A DNA stretch of 64,000 nt from Streptomyces gilvus (GCF_022513565.1 NZ_JAKWBE010000001.1:124001-188000); one strand, 5' to 3'. Shown: positions 37,829 to 46,333, counted from the first letter of the stretch. Numbers and translations are program-made. The notes: a model not told the origin generated them from the letters alone.

Positions 37829-38430
37829 CCCCCCTCGCCTTCGGCGGCGCCTCGGTCGACGGCGGCCTCTACACGTGGATCACGCGGCTCGCCCACCACA
37901 CCTCCCATCCCCTCGACACCGCGATCGCCGTCTGGTCCGACTACGGCCTCGCCCTGTTCGCCGTGCTGATGCTCGTCGCGTGGTGGCGGGCCCGCGGAGC
38001 CGGGGAGGCGCGGATGGTGCGGGCCCTGGCGACACCGCTGATCGTGATGGTCGTGTACGCCGTCGACATGCTGGTGAAGTCGGCGGTCGCCGAGACCAGA
38101 CCCTGCCGCACACTGCACGTGGTCACGGTCGAGGCGTGCCCGGCGGCCGGGGACTGGTCGTTCCCCAGCAACCACGCCGTGATCGCCGGGGCCGCGGCCG
38201 TGGCGATCGCCCTGACCGACCGCCGTCTCACCCGCATCGCGGCCCCGGCCGCCGTCCTGATGGCCATCTCCCGCGTCTGGATCGGCGCCCACTATCCCCA
38301 CGACGTGGCCGTGGGCCTGGCTCTCGGCGCGCTCCTGGCCTGGCTCCTGATGCGGCTCGCCGACCGGGGCGCGCCGCTGGTCAGACGGGTGGCCGCGACT
38401 CGGTTCGGTGGGTTGGTGACGGGGGTGTGA
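37825..38430 (+). CDS. PAP2-superfamily membrane phosphatase (copy 1)
   Basis: A 201-residue membrane phosphatase translationally coupled to dedA (ATGA overlap). The three PAP2 signatures are present: KSAVAETRP (Lys-x6-Arg-Pro), PSNHAV (His acid) and SRVWIGAHYPHD (Arg, His, Asp). Such enzymes dephosphorylate undecaprenyl pyrophosphate or phosphatidic acid. With DedA this suggests polyprenyl-carrier recycling, an inference from context. Confidence 0.9.
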   Translation: MTPLAFGGASVDGGLYTWITRLAHHTSHPLDTAIAVWSDYGLALFAVLMLVAWWRARGAGEARMVRALATPLIVMVVYAVDMLVKSAVAETRPCRTLHVVTVEACPAAGDWSFPSNHAVIAGAAAVAIALTDRRLTRIAAPAAVLMAISRVWIGAHYPHDVAVGLALGALLAWLLMRLADRGAPLVRRVAATRFGGLVTGV

Positions 38431-38533
38431 GGCGGAGTGCGCGCGATGGGGTGCCGGGCGGTTCTGGGCGAGCGGCGGGATGCGACGTGGCGGCCGGCGG
38501 GGCGGTGACCGGTCGGCGGTCGGCGGGGGCGCC

Positions 38534-39529
38534 GTGAGCGGGGCGGGACGGGCTCCGCGGAGTGGGCGGACCGGGCGGGACGGGCGGTCTGTGCGGGATG
38601 CGGGGTCCGTGCGGGGAGGGCTGCCGTGGCTCGCCGTCGTCTGCGCCGTGTTGTTCGCCGCCCTCGCCGTCGCGATGGGGGTACGGCACGGCTCACCGCT
38701 CCCGGGTGACGGCGCGGCGCACGCCTGGGCGCTCCGGCACCGGCCACCCGTCGGTCAGGCGCTGGCGCGCGGCATCACCGCGACCGGGACGGGACCGTGG
38801 CCGTATCTGATCGTCGTGGCGGCCGGGCTGGTCGCCGGCCGGGACACCGGTGAGCGGGTGAGAGCGGTCGTGTACGGCCTGGCCGTGCTGGTCGCCGGGC
38901 AACTGGTGCGCAGCGGGCTGATGGAACTGTTCGCACGAGCCCGCCCGAACACCGCCGACTGGGCGACCCACGCCTCCGGCTTCGCCTTCCCCTCCGGCCA
39001 CACGACGACCTCCGCCCTGACGGCAGGGTTCGTGTGCTGGGCGGTCACCCGGCACCTCCGTGCCGGCCTCGCGCGTACGACGTGTGTGATCGCGGTGTGC
39101 TGGGCGGTGGCCGTCGGCTTGAGCCGGGTCTACCTGGGTGTGCACTGGGCCAGCGACGTACTGGGCGGCTGGCTGCTGGCCGGCGCGTGGCTGGGGCTGT
39201 GCTGGTGGGGGCTCGGACGGTGGTTGGACGTGCGGATGACGGGAGCGGGCGGAGCGGGGGGCTTCGTACCGGGTGCGCGTTGGCGTGCGGGTGCGGGTGC
39301 GGGTGCGGGTGCGGGTGCGGGTGCGGGGCTGGACGGGCCCGCGGGGGCTGCGGGGCCGGAGGGACGGGGCAACGGCGACGGGGACGGCACCGGCAGGGGG
39401 CGCGATCTCCGACCCTCGGCGGCCTCTGACCGGCCTCATGACCGATCGCCCGACTCTGCACCGCCCCCCGACGCTGCACGGCCGTCCGACTCCGCACCAC
39501 CGTCCAACTCACCGCCCTCGGGTCCCTGA
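38534..39529 (+). CDS. PAP2-superfamily membrane phosphatase (copy 2) with low-complexity tail
   Basis: A second PAP2 protein, 331 residues from GTG 38534 (GGGGG lies 5 bp upstream); an ATG at 38480 would add an Arg/Gly-rich leader. Signatures: FARARPN (the Lys of motif 1 appears replaced), PSGHTTTSA and SRVYLGVHWASD. After the last membrane segment, near residue 240, the tail is low complexity: (Ala-Gly)n from a GTGCGG hexanucleotide repeat, then Pro/Ser/Asp-rich sequence. The next gene is a response regulator 64 bp downstream. Confidence 0.83.
   Translation: MSGAGRAPRSGRTGRDGRSVRDAGSVRGGLPWLAVVCAVLFAALAVAMGVRHGSPLPGDGAAHAWALRHRPPVGQALARGITATGTGPWPYLIVVAAGLVAGRDTGERVRAVVYGLAVLVAGQLVRSGLMELFARARPNTADWATHASGFAFPSGHTTTSALTAGFVCWAVTRHLRAGLARTTCVIAVCWAVAVGLSRVYLGVHWASDVLGGWLLAGAWLGLCWWGLGRWLDVRMTGAGGAGGFVPGARWRAGAGAGAGAGAGAGLDGPAGAAGPEGRGNGDGDGTGRGRDLRPSAASDRPHDRSPDSAPPPDAARPSDSAPPSNSPPSGP
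39285..39326 (+). repeat. Seven tandem GTGCGG hexanucleotides
   Basis: Seven perfect 6-bp units in the coding region of the second PAP2 protein, encoding alternating Ala and Gly. Such tracts are prone to gain or loss of whole units, which keeps the frame. Confidence 0.9.
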
Positions 39530-39593
39530 CAGACATCCGCCGCCGAACCCCTGACGACCGAACCCCTGACGCCCGAATCCCTGACGGAGGACC

Positions 39594-40256
39594 ATGCCCC
39601 CCAAGATCCTGGTCGTCGAGGACGATCACGGCCTGCGTGACGTGCTGGTGCGCGGGCTGCGGGACGAAGGGTTCGCGACACTGCCCGCCCCCGACGGAGC
39701 GACCGCGTTGCGGCTGGCCGGGGCCGAGGTCGCCGCGGCCGTGCTGGACGTCGGGCTCCCGGACGCGGACGGGCGGGACGTGTGCCAGGCGCTGCGCGCC
39801 AACGGCTTCTCCTTCCCGGTCGTCTTCCTCACCGCGCGCCACGGCCTGACCGACCGCCTCTCCGGCTTCTCCGCCGGCGGCGACGACTATCTCCCCAAGC
39901 CCTTCCACCTCGCCGAACTGGCCGCCCGCCTGCGCGCCGCCCTCAGACGCGCGCTGCCCACGCCCCACGCCACGGCAGGCGACCTGGTCCTGGACGCCGT
40001 ACGGCACCGCCTGAGCGTGCGTGGCACGCAGGCCGATCTCACGCCGACGGAGTTCCGGCTGCTGGCCAGGCTGATGGCGACGCCCGGGGAGAACGTGAGA
40101 CGCCGGGACCTCGTCCGGGCCGCCTGGCCGGAGGGCGCCCAGGTCAGCGAGAACACCCTCGACCAGTACCTGACCCGGCTGCGCCGCAAGCTGCGCGCGG
40201 CCGGGAGCGACCTGACCGTCGCCACCACCCGCGGGATCGGCCACCGCCTGTCATGA
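39594..40256 (+). CDS. OmpR-family response regulator
   Basis: A 220-residue regulator. The receiver domain has ILVVEDD, phospho-acceptor Asp52 (AAVLDVGLPDADG), Thr near 80 in FLTAR and Lys102 in YLPKP. The C-terminal winged helix (LTPTEFRLLARLMATPG through QYLTRLRRKLRAAG) binds DNA. The stop overlaps the kinase ATG, so the pair is coupled. Target genes unknown; adjacency to PAP2 genes suggests envelope control. Confidence 0.93.
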   Translation: MPPKILVVEDDHGLRDVLVRGLRDEGFATLPAPDGATALRLAGAEVAAAVLDVGLPDADGRDVCQALRANGFSFPVVFLTARHGLTDRLSGFSAGGDDYLPKPFHLAELAARLRAALRRALPTPHATAGDLVLDAVRHRLSVRGTQADLTPTEFRLLARLMATPGENVRRRDLVRAAWPEGAQVSENTLDQYLTRLRRKLRAAGSDLTVATTRGIGHRLS

Positions 40257-41614
40257 CCCCCCGGCTCCACCGTCGCCTCGTCCCCCGGACCCTCCGCGGC
40301 CGTCTCTCCCTGGTCGCGGTCACCACCGCCGCGCTGCTCATGGTGATCCTGACCGTCGTCTTCAACACGGCCGTCCGGCACCACCTGAGGCATCAGGCGG
40401 ACGAGGAACTGCGCGCCCGGGCGGCCGCCGTCGCCACCACCGTCGACACCAGCGGCACGCGCGTGCGGGTGCTGGAGACCGTCAACGACCGGTTACTGGA
40501 CGCGAACGTGTGGATCTACGCAGGCCCGCGCCTGCTGGAACGGCCCCCGTCCGCCGGTCCGCTGACCGGCGTCGCCGAGCGGCTGGTCCGCGGCGGCGGG
40601 CGCCGGTGCCTGGACGCCGACGGACCCGACACGGGACAGGTCCGGCTGTGCGCCGAGCCCGTCCCCGGCGCCCGGCGTCCCGCGACCGTGGTCACGGCCC
40701 TGGACCTGTCCCCGTACCGGAGTTCGGCCAACACCCTGCTGCTGGGCTCGTTCGTCCTGGACGCGGTGATGCTCGCCTGCACCTACGGTCTGACCCGGCT
40801 CGCGGTGGGCCGCGCGCTGCGGCCGGTCGGGACGATGACCGACCAGGCCACCCAGTGGAGCGCGGTCGGCTCCGAGGAACGGTTCGGCAGTGCCGACCGC
40901 CCCGCCGAACTGGCCCGTCTGGGCGCCTCGTTGGACGCCCTCCTGGACCGTATCCGGGCCGTGCTGCGGCACGAGCGGCAGCTCACCGGCGAGCTCTCGC
41001 ACGAGCTGCGCACCCCGCTCAGCCGTATAGTCGCCGAACTCGACTGGTACGGCTCCCGCCCCCGCACACCGGCCGAGACCCGCGCCGTGCACGTGACCAT
41101 CGCCGAAGCCGCCGAGTCCATGCGGACCATCTGCGACACCCTGCTGACCACCGCCCGCGAGGACGCGGCGGCCGCTCCCGGCACGGCCCCGGTGCTGCCC
41201 ACCCTCCGCCGCCTCGTCGACCGGCAGCCCGTGCCGGGGCGGGTGACCGTCGACGTCTCCGCCGCATCCGGGCAGGTGGAGGCGGGGGTCCAGGCCGCGC
41301 TGCTCGAGCGCATCGTCAGTCCCCTCCTCGCCAACGCCCTGCGCTACGCCACCTCGCACGTCACCCTGCACGCCGACCGGGACGGAAACGGTGTGCGGGT
41401 CCGGGTCACCGACGACGGACCCGGCGTACCGCCCGCGTTCGCCGAGCGGCTCTTCCAGCCCGGCCGCCGCGCCGACCCGGACGACGGACACGACGGCGCG
41501 GGTCTGGGTCTGCCGCTGGCCCGCCGCCTGGCCCGTTCCGCAGGGGGCGAGGTCCTGCACGATCCCGAAGTCGCCCCTGGGGCGGGTTTCGTGGTCAGAC
41601 TCCCGTCCGGCTGA
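40253..41614 (+). CDS. Sensor histidine kinase with a TTA codon
   Basis: A 453-residue membrane kinase. Membrane helices at about 19-38 and 168-190 flank a short extracytoplasmic sensor region; HAMP-like linker follows. H-box LSHELRTPLSRI with His250, N-box LLANALRYA near 365, and G-box DDGPGVPPAFAERLF and GAGLGLPLARRLA. Codon 81 (40493-40495) is TTA, the only in-frame TTA codon I found in the window, so translation should depend on the bldA tRNA in Streptomyces. It is coupled to the response regulator. Confidence 0.92.
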   Translation: MTPRLHRRLVPRTLRGRLSLVAVTTAALLMVILTVVFNTAVRHHLRHQADEELRARAAAVATTVDTSGTRVRVLETVNDRLLDANVWIYAGPRLLERPPSAGPLTGVAERLVRGGGRRCLDADGPDTGQVRLCAEPVPGARRPATVVTALDLSPYRSSANTLLLGSFVLDAVMLACTYGLTRLAVGRALRPVGTMTDQATQWSAVGSEERFGSADRPAELARLGASLDALLDRIRAVLRHERQLTGELSHELRTPLSRIVAELDWYGSRPRTPAETRAVHVTIAEAAESMRTICDTLLTTAREDAAAAPGTAPVLPTLRRLVDRQPVPGRVTVDVSAASGQVEAGVQAALLERIVSPLLANALRYATSHVTLHADRDGNGVRVRVTDDGPGVPPAFAERLFQPGRRADPDDGHDGAGLGLPLARRLARSAGGEVLHDPEVAPGAGFVVRLPSG

Positions 41615-41658
41615 CCCCGCCCGCGGCCCGCCGCTCCGGAGCGTGCGCCCCTGTCGTC

Positions 41659-42606
41659 TTACAGCGCCTTCGTGCGTACCAGCCCGGCGAGCACCAGCAG
41701 CCCCGGCACCAGCGGAAGCCACACCGTGAGCAGCCGGTAGCCGAGCACCGCCGACAGGCTCGCCCCCGCCGGAGCCCCGGCCGCCGTCAGCGTCCAGGCG
41801 AGCGCGGCGTCCAGCGACCCGAGCCCACCGGGCGTCGGCAGCAGTACGGCGGCGCTGCTCGCGGCGAGATACGCGAGCGCGACCCGCCCCGCCGGCAGCG
41901 GCAGTTCCAGGGCGCGTACGACGGCCAGCACGATCCCCGTGTGCAGCACGGCGAAGGCCAGCGAACCGCCCCACAGGGCCGCCGCGCGCGGCGGGCGTTC
42001 ATGCACACCCCGCACATCGGCCACCGTGCACGCCAGCCACCGCCGCACCCGGGTCAGCCGCGAGAGCAGCACGGCCGCGCAGCCGGCGGCGGCCGTCCCC
42101 GTGAGGACGAGCAGCAGCGTCGTCCCGTGCACCGACGGCAGCCGCAGCACCCCGGGACTCGCGAGGGCGAGCACCCCGATGAGCACGAACCGCACGACCG
42201 CGCCCGCTGTGCCGCGGACCGCGAGAGCCGTCGCGGCCCGCCCCGGCGCCAGCCCGCAGCGCATCAGGAACCGCAGATTGACGGCACCGGCCCCCACCCC
42301 GGCGGGCAGGACGTGGTTGGCCGCCGACGCCGCGAACTGCACCGCCACCAGCCGTCGCGCGGGCAACGCCTCCCGTACCGCGCCCTGCACCGTGACCGCC
42401 GCGCACACCCAGGTCAGCACGGTGAGCACCGCGGCCAGCAGCAGCCACCCCCGGTCGGCGACGACCAGCCGGTCGGCCCCGGCGTCCAGCACGGGCCAGT
42501 GCCGTACGGCGAGCACCACGGCCCCCGCCAGCAGGCCGCCGGCCACCAGGGTCTGCCACGGCACCCGCCGTCCGGCGTCCAGGACGGCACCGGTCTGCGC
42601 GCTCAT
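41659..42606 (-). CDS. UPF0104 / YbhN-type integral membrane protein
   Basis: A 315-residue membrane protein with about eight helices, of the lysylphosphatidylglycerol-synthase transmembrane-like family (AglD/MprF flippase-type fold). Typical segments: ASAANHVLPAGVGAGAVNLR and the late LLPTPGGLGSLDAAL. ATG 42606 overlaps the upstream GT-C stop (ATGA). Likely partners with that glycosyltransferase in moving or modifying a lipid-linked substrate; this is inference. Confidence 0.85.
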   Translation of the reverse strand: MSAQTGAVLDAGRRVPWQTLVAGGLLAGAVVLAVRHWPVLDAGADRLVVADRGWLLLAAVLTVLTWVCAAVTVQGAVREALPARRLVAVQFAASAANHVLPAGVGAGAVNLRFLMRCGLAPGRAATALAVRGTAGAVVRFVLIGVLALASPGVLRLPSVHGTTLLLVLTGTAAAGCAAVLLSRLTRVRRWLACTVADVRGVHERPPRAAALWGGSLAFAVLHTGIVLAVVRALELPLPAGRVALAYLAASSAAVLLPTPGGLGSLDAALAWTLTAAGAPAGASLSAVLGYRLLTVWLPLVPGLLVLAGLVRTKAL

Positions 42607-44111
42607 GTGCCCCGCCGTTCGTGCGGGGCGCCGGGTGCCACGTAGGCGTAGCCGTCCGACAGCCGGTGCAGTCGCCAGCCGTGGGCGTAGGACGGCACAG
42701 GCCCGGGGCTCGCGGCGAGGAGGGCGACCGGGATGCGGCGGGCGGTGCGGGTGAGGGCACCGGCCGTGGTGCCCGCGTCGTGACCGGCGGTGTAGGCGGA
42801 GGCGCAGCCTGCCTGGAAGGCGATGGGGACGGAGTCGCCGCCGGTGAGCAGACAGGGCGGCGAGAAGCCGAGGCGGCGCAGTTCCGTGGCGCTGCGGGCC
42901 CAGGCGCGGTGCGCGGCCGTCGTGCGGGACACCGCTCTGTCCACGACCGCCAGCTGCACGGCCACATGACCGGCCAGTCCGGCCGCCACCAGGGTCACGA
43001 CCACCGGTCGCCACCGTCCGACAGGCGCAGTGACCAGGAACCACAGCGCGTCCGCGACCGGGAGGGCGAGCAGGGCGTAGGCGGGCAGCAGGAAGCGGGG
43101 TGCCGCGTACCCGATGAGGAAGAGATACGGCACCGCCGCCGTGACCGCGCAGGCGAGCGGCAGCGCGGTGACGGTCGTACGACGCGCCCGTACCGCGATG
43201 ACCAGCGCGGCCGCGGCGAGCAGCGGCAGGACGAACCACCAGGCGATCACCGGCGCGCTCGGGACGGCGCCGGTGCACGGACGGCACAGGGCGCGGCCGC
43301 CGAGGCTGCGCAGCTGGTCGGTCACGGCGTTGTGCAGGCCGAGGCCGCCCTCGATGCGGGAGCCGGCGCTCAGCCGGGCGCCCAGGCCGCCGTAACGGAC
43401 GTACGCCTCGACGACCCATTCGAGCGCACCCGCCGCCAGGCCGCCGAGGAGGGCGAGCAGGAGGCGCGGGCGGCGGTCGCGGAGGGCCAGGGCGAGGAGG
43501 GGGAGGCTCGTCCAGACGGCGTCCGTGGGCCGCATCCACGCCATCAGCGCGGCCGCCGCGGCCAAGCCCCACAGGGGTGCCCGCCGGGTGCGGTCGCGGC
43601 GGGCCCGCAGGAAGAAGCCCACGGCGGCCAGGGCGCCCACGGCCACCCAGTAGTTGGGCATGGCCTGGGGACCGTAGAAGAGGGTGATCCAGAGGGTGGC
43701 GAAGAGGGCGCCGCCGGCCGCGAGGACGCGGGGCGGGAACAGGGAGCGCCAGGCCCGCAGGGCCCCGTACAGGCCGGCGCCCGCCAGCACGGCCAGGTAC
43801 ACCCGCAGCAGCGCGGTCGACGACGACCAGGAGGCGACCGGGGCCACCAGCAGGGTGATGCCACGGGCGCGCGGGGCGCTGAAGAAGGCCGCCGGGGCGT
43901 GGCCGCTGACCTGGCTGACGTACACCGTCTCGTCCCAGCCGAGGCCCATTCCGGGGCGCACGAGCACCAGCTGGAGCAGGGTGAAGGCGCCCGCCACGGC
44001 CAGGAGCCATCGCGCGCCCGTCCGGGTCGCCGGGGGCGCCCCCGGGGGTGGGGCGGCACCGGGTGTCCGGGTCGGAGAAGGTGCGGCTGCGGCGTCGGAG
44101 GCCCTTGGCAT
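42603..44111 (-). CDS. GT-C-type membrane glycosyltransferase-like protein
   Basis: A 502-residue integral membrane protein with about ten helices after a Pro/Ala-rich N-terminus. The first extracytoplasmic loop carries GWDETVYVSQVSGH, an Asp-Glu pair placed as in GT-C (GT39/ArnT-like) polyprenyl-phosphate-sugar transferases. The C-terminal 100 residues are extracytoplasmic and contain SDGYAYVAPG. Start ATG 44111 follows GGAAAG. A CCTAC-N5-GTAGG site lies 16 bp upstream, so the second BlaI protein probably represses it. Sugar and acceptor unknown. Confidence 0.8.
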   Translation of the reverse strand: MPRASDAAAAPSPTRTPGAAPPPGAPPATRTGARWLLAVAGAFTLLQLVLVRPGMGLGWDETVYVSQVSGHAPAAFFSAPRARGITLLVAPVASWSSSTALLRVYLAVLAGAGLYGALRAWRSLFPPRVLAAGGALFATLWITLFYGPQAMPNYWVAVGALAAVGFFLRARRDRTRRAPLWGLAAAAALMAWMRPTDAVWTSLPLLALALRDRRPRLLLALLGGLAAGALEWVVEAYVRYGGLGARLSAGSRIEGGLGLHNAVTDQLRSLGGRALCRPCTGAVPSAPVIAWWFVLPLLAAAALVIAVRARRTTVTALPLACAVTAAVPYLFLIGYAAPRFLLPAYALLALPVADALWFLVTAPVGRWRPVVVTLVAAGLAGHVAVQLAVVDRAVSRTTAAHRAWARSATELRRLGFSPPCLLTGGDSVPIAFQAGCASAYTAGHDAGTTAGALTRTARRIPVALLAASPGPVPSYAHGWRLHRLSDGYAYVAPGAPHERRGT

Positions 44112-44126
44112 CGTCCATCTTTCCGG

Positions 44127-44240
44127 CCCTACGCGTTGTAGGGTCGGGGGTCACCCTACAGGCTGTAGGTCGGGGTCATGCCGGAGGCGGGTAAGGGAGA
44201 GGTGCGAGTCGGTGACCGGTGGACCCTACGCGCCGTAAGG
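44127..44240. promoter_or_regulatory. Triple BlaI-type operator, CCTAC-N5-GTAGG
   Basis: Site 1 CCTACGCGTTGTAGG (44128-44142), site 2 CCTACAGGCTGTAGG (44155-44169) and a weaker site 3 CCTACGCGCCGTAAG (44225-44239). Sites 1 and 2 flank the GT-C promoter region; site 3 lies 9 bp before the ATG of the BlaI gene at 44249. Half-sites match those at 37070 but are one base longer with a spacer of 5. Confidence 0.7.
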
Positions 44241-44248
44241 TGGAGGCC

Positions 44249-44632
44249 ATGGCAGGCACGACTCCTCGCGGCAGAGCCGAGCGACGCAGTTCCGGTGAGC
44301 TGGAGAGCGAGGTCCTCGCCGCCCTGTGGGCGACCGACCTGGCCCTGACGCCGGCCGAGATCCAGGCCGAGCTGGACGGCGACCTCGCCTACAACACCGT
44401 GCACACCATCCTGCGGCGCCTGCACGACAAGGGCCTCGTCCTGCGGGACGCCGACGGGCGGCGCGGCGCGTACCGCCCGGCGAAGAACGCGGCCCAGATG
44501 ACCGCCGAGGCCATGCACCAGGCCCTGGGCCGGGGACCGGACCCGATAGCCGCGCTGCAGCACTTCGTCACCGGCCTGAGCGCCGAGGAGGAGACGGCCC
44601 TGCGCGACCTGCTGGGCGAGGGCGGCGCCTGA
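44249..44632 (+). CDS. BlaI/MecI/CopY-family repressor (module 2)
   Basis: A 127-residue winged-helix repressor with LESEVLAALWATDLALTPAE and the recognition segment NTVHTILRRLHDKGLV, then a C-terminal helix ending ETALRDLLGEGG. ATG 44249 is preferred over GTG 44219 because the earlier start would place an operator copy inside the coding region, and GTGGAG lies 5 bp upstream of the ATG. No M56 protease gene is adjacent, unlike module 1. It is divergent from the GT-C gene. Confidence 0.9.
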   Translation: MAGTTPRGRAERRSSGELESEVLAALWATDLALTPAEIQAELDGDLAYNTVHTILRRLHDKGLVLRDADGRRGAYRPAKNAAQMTAEAMHQALGRGPDPIAALQHFVTGLSAEEETALRDLLGEGGA

Positions 44633-45036
44633 GAGGGCTACGGCGATCGGGCACGGGATGGGAGGAGCGGGTGCGGATGTCGAGCCAGCCGAGGTAACCG
44701 AGTTGAGCCGGTGCTGAGCTGAGCAAGGTGGGGAGTCGGGGTCCTCCCTGCCCTGCAGCTCCGTCGAGCCGCCCCTCACCCCCTCCGCGCCCCCCGCTCC
44801 GCAACCCCGTCAAGCCGCTCCGGATCCTGTGCGCCCCCCGCTCCGCAACCTCGTCAAGCCGCCCCCGGGTCCTGCGCGCCCCCCCGCCCCGCAACCCCGT
44901 CAAGCCGCCCCCGGGTCCTGTGCGCCCCCCGCTCCGCAACCTCGTCAAGCCGCCCCCGGGTCCTGTGCGCCCCCCCGCTCCGCAACCTCGTCAAGCCGCC
45001 CCCGGATCCTTCGCGCCCCCCCGCCCCGCAACCCCG
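44633..45036. other. 404-bp gap dominated by tandem repeats
   Basis: Between the module-2 repressor and the convergent MFS gene. About 150 bp of non-repetitive sequence follows the repressor stop, then the 44-47-bp repeat array fills the rest. Confidence 0.7.
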
Positions 45037-45085
45037 TCAAGCCGCCCCCGGATCCTTCGCGCGCCCCTCACCCCGCAACCCCCGA
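44785..45085 (-). repeat. Seven tandem 44-47-bp repeats copied from the 3' end of the MFS gene
   Basis: The anchor GCAAC occurs at 44801, 44845, 44891, 44936, 44982, 45028 and 45075 (spacing 44, 46, 45, 46, 46, 47). Units contain GTCAAGCCGCC and a CGGGTCCTGTGCG or CGGATCCTTCGCG block, with two sequence types. The most MFS-proximal unit encodes the last residues of the transporter and its stop codon; the other six lie downstream. The minus strand is G-rich with runs of five to seven G per unit. Confidence 0.85.
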
Positions 45086-46227
45086 GCCACCAGCACCGTC
45101 CCGCACGCCGTCACCACGGCCAGGGTCGCGTAGCCGTGCGTCAGCGTGGTCGCTGCGGCGACCCCCGCCACCAGCAGCGGGCCGCCCGCGTCGCCCAGTT
45201 CGCGGCCGAGTTCGGCCGCGCCCATGGTCTGGCCCAGGCGTTCCCTCGGGGTCGAGGACGCCAGGGTCGCGAAGCCCAGCGGAGTGATCAGGCCCGTACC
45301 GACGCCGATCAGGGCGGCGGCGAGCAGCACGCCCGTGAGGCCCGGCAGCATCGCGCAGGCCAGTCCCGCCGCCGTGAGCAGCAGCCCGGCGGTCAGGCCG
45401 GTCCGCGCGGTCAGCCGCCCGGCGTCCAAGGCCCGTCCGGTACGGGGCTGCACGACCGCCGCGCACGCGGCCAGCACCGACACCGCGGCCCCCGTCGCCA
45501 CCGTGCCGAGCCCCGCCGCCCGGCCGGACACCGGCAGGAAGCCCACCCCGACCGACAGCGCGGCCGTGGCCCCGGCGAGCGCGGCCGTCGGCACCAGGAA
45601 CGCCGGGTCCGCCAGCCGTCGCGCCAGGTCAAGGACCGTCTGCCGGGCCCGGGGGAGCGGCGGTACGACGGGTACGGCGGCCAGCGCCCACCCCGCGACG
45701 GCGACACCGAGCAGCGTCAGCACCGCGAACAGCAGCCGCAGCCCGCCGGCCCACACCAGCACCCCGCCGAGCAGCGGCCCCAGCGTGTAGCCGATCGACT
45801 TGCAGAAGCCGTAGCCGCCGAACGCCCGCCCCTGCTTCGCCGCCGGATTCAGCCGCGACACCAGCGCCGACGCGGCCGGCGAGAACGCGGACGCCGCCGC
45901 CCCCTGCCCCAGCCGCGCGGCCCACAACCACCCCGGGCTGTCCGCGATGACGTACAGCGCGGACGCCACGGCGAACGCCACCAGCCCGCCGAGCAGTACC
46001 GGCCGCGCCCCGACCCGGTCGGCCAGCGTGCCGAACACCGGCTTGAGGACGACCTCGGCGCCGTCGTAGAGGGCGAGCAGCCCGCCGAGGACGAGCAGCG
46101 AGGTGACCGTGTCCTTGCCCGCGCCCCCGAGGTTCGCGGCGATGCCGTGCGCCCCGAAGGCGGTGGTGAACCCGGCGGCGTACAGCGGCCACATCCGCCG
46201 ACGCGAGGGGTCACCGCCCGGCGTCAC
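45037..46227 (-). CDS. MFS transporter
   Basis: A 396-residue 12-helix drug-exporter-like protein. Motif A-like GTLADRVGARPVLLGG after helix 2 and RLGQGAAASAFSPAASALVS in helix 4-5 are typical of the DHA family. The carboxy terminus (RGEGRAKDPGAA) is encoded by a repeat unit that is copied six more times downstream. GTG 46227 is taken as start (GGGGATCC upstream); ATG 46194 is an alternative. Substrate unknown. Confidence 0.82.
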   Translation of the reverse strand: MTPGGDPSRRRMWPLYAAGFTTAFGAHGIAANLGGAGKDTVTSLLVLGGLLALYDGAEVVLKPVFGTLADRVGARPVLLGGLVAFAVASALYVIADSPGWLWAARLGQGAAASAFSPAASALVSRLNPAAKQGRAFGGYGFCKSIGYTLGPLLGGVLVWAGGLRLLFAVLTLLGVAVAGWALAAVPVVPPLPRARQTVLDLARRLADPAFLVPTAALAGATAALSVGVGFLPVSGRAAGLGTVATGAAVSVLAACAAVVQPRTGRALDAGRLTARTGLTAGLLLTAAGLACAMLPGLTGVLLAAALIGVGTGLITPLGFATLASSTPRERLGQTMGAAELGRELGDAGGPLLVAGVAAATTLTHGYATLAVVTACGTVLVARGLRGEGRAKDPGAA

Positions 46228-46333
46228 GGATCCCCGGCCGCAGATGTCCGACGTGGTCCACGGCCCGGTCGAGGATCTCGGCGGCACGGCGGTCGTGCGG
46301 CCGCTCCGTGCCCACCTCGCAGGCCAACTCCAT
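46211..46333 (-). CDS. Possible 40-residue small protein overlapping the MFS start
   Basis: An ATG at 46333 opens a 40-codon frame, MELACEVGTERPHDRRAAEI then LDRAVDHVGHLRPGIRDAGR, with high GC3 and a TGA at 46211 overlapping the first MFS codons. It could be a coupled leader or a remnant. No strong ribosome-binding site is visible. Confidence 0.3.
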   Translation of the reverse strand: MELACEVGTERPHDRRAAEILDRAVDHVGHLRPGIRDAGR

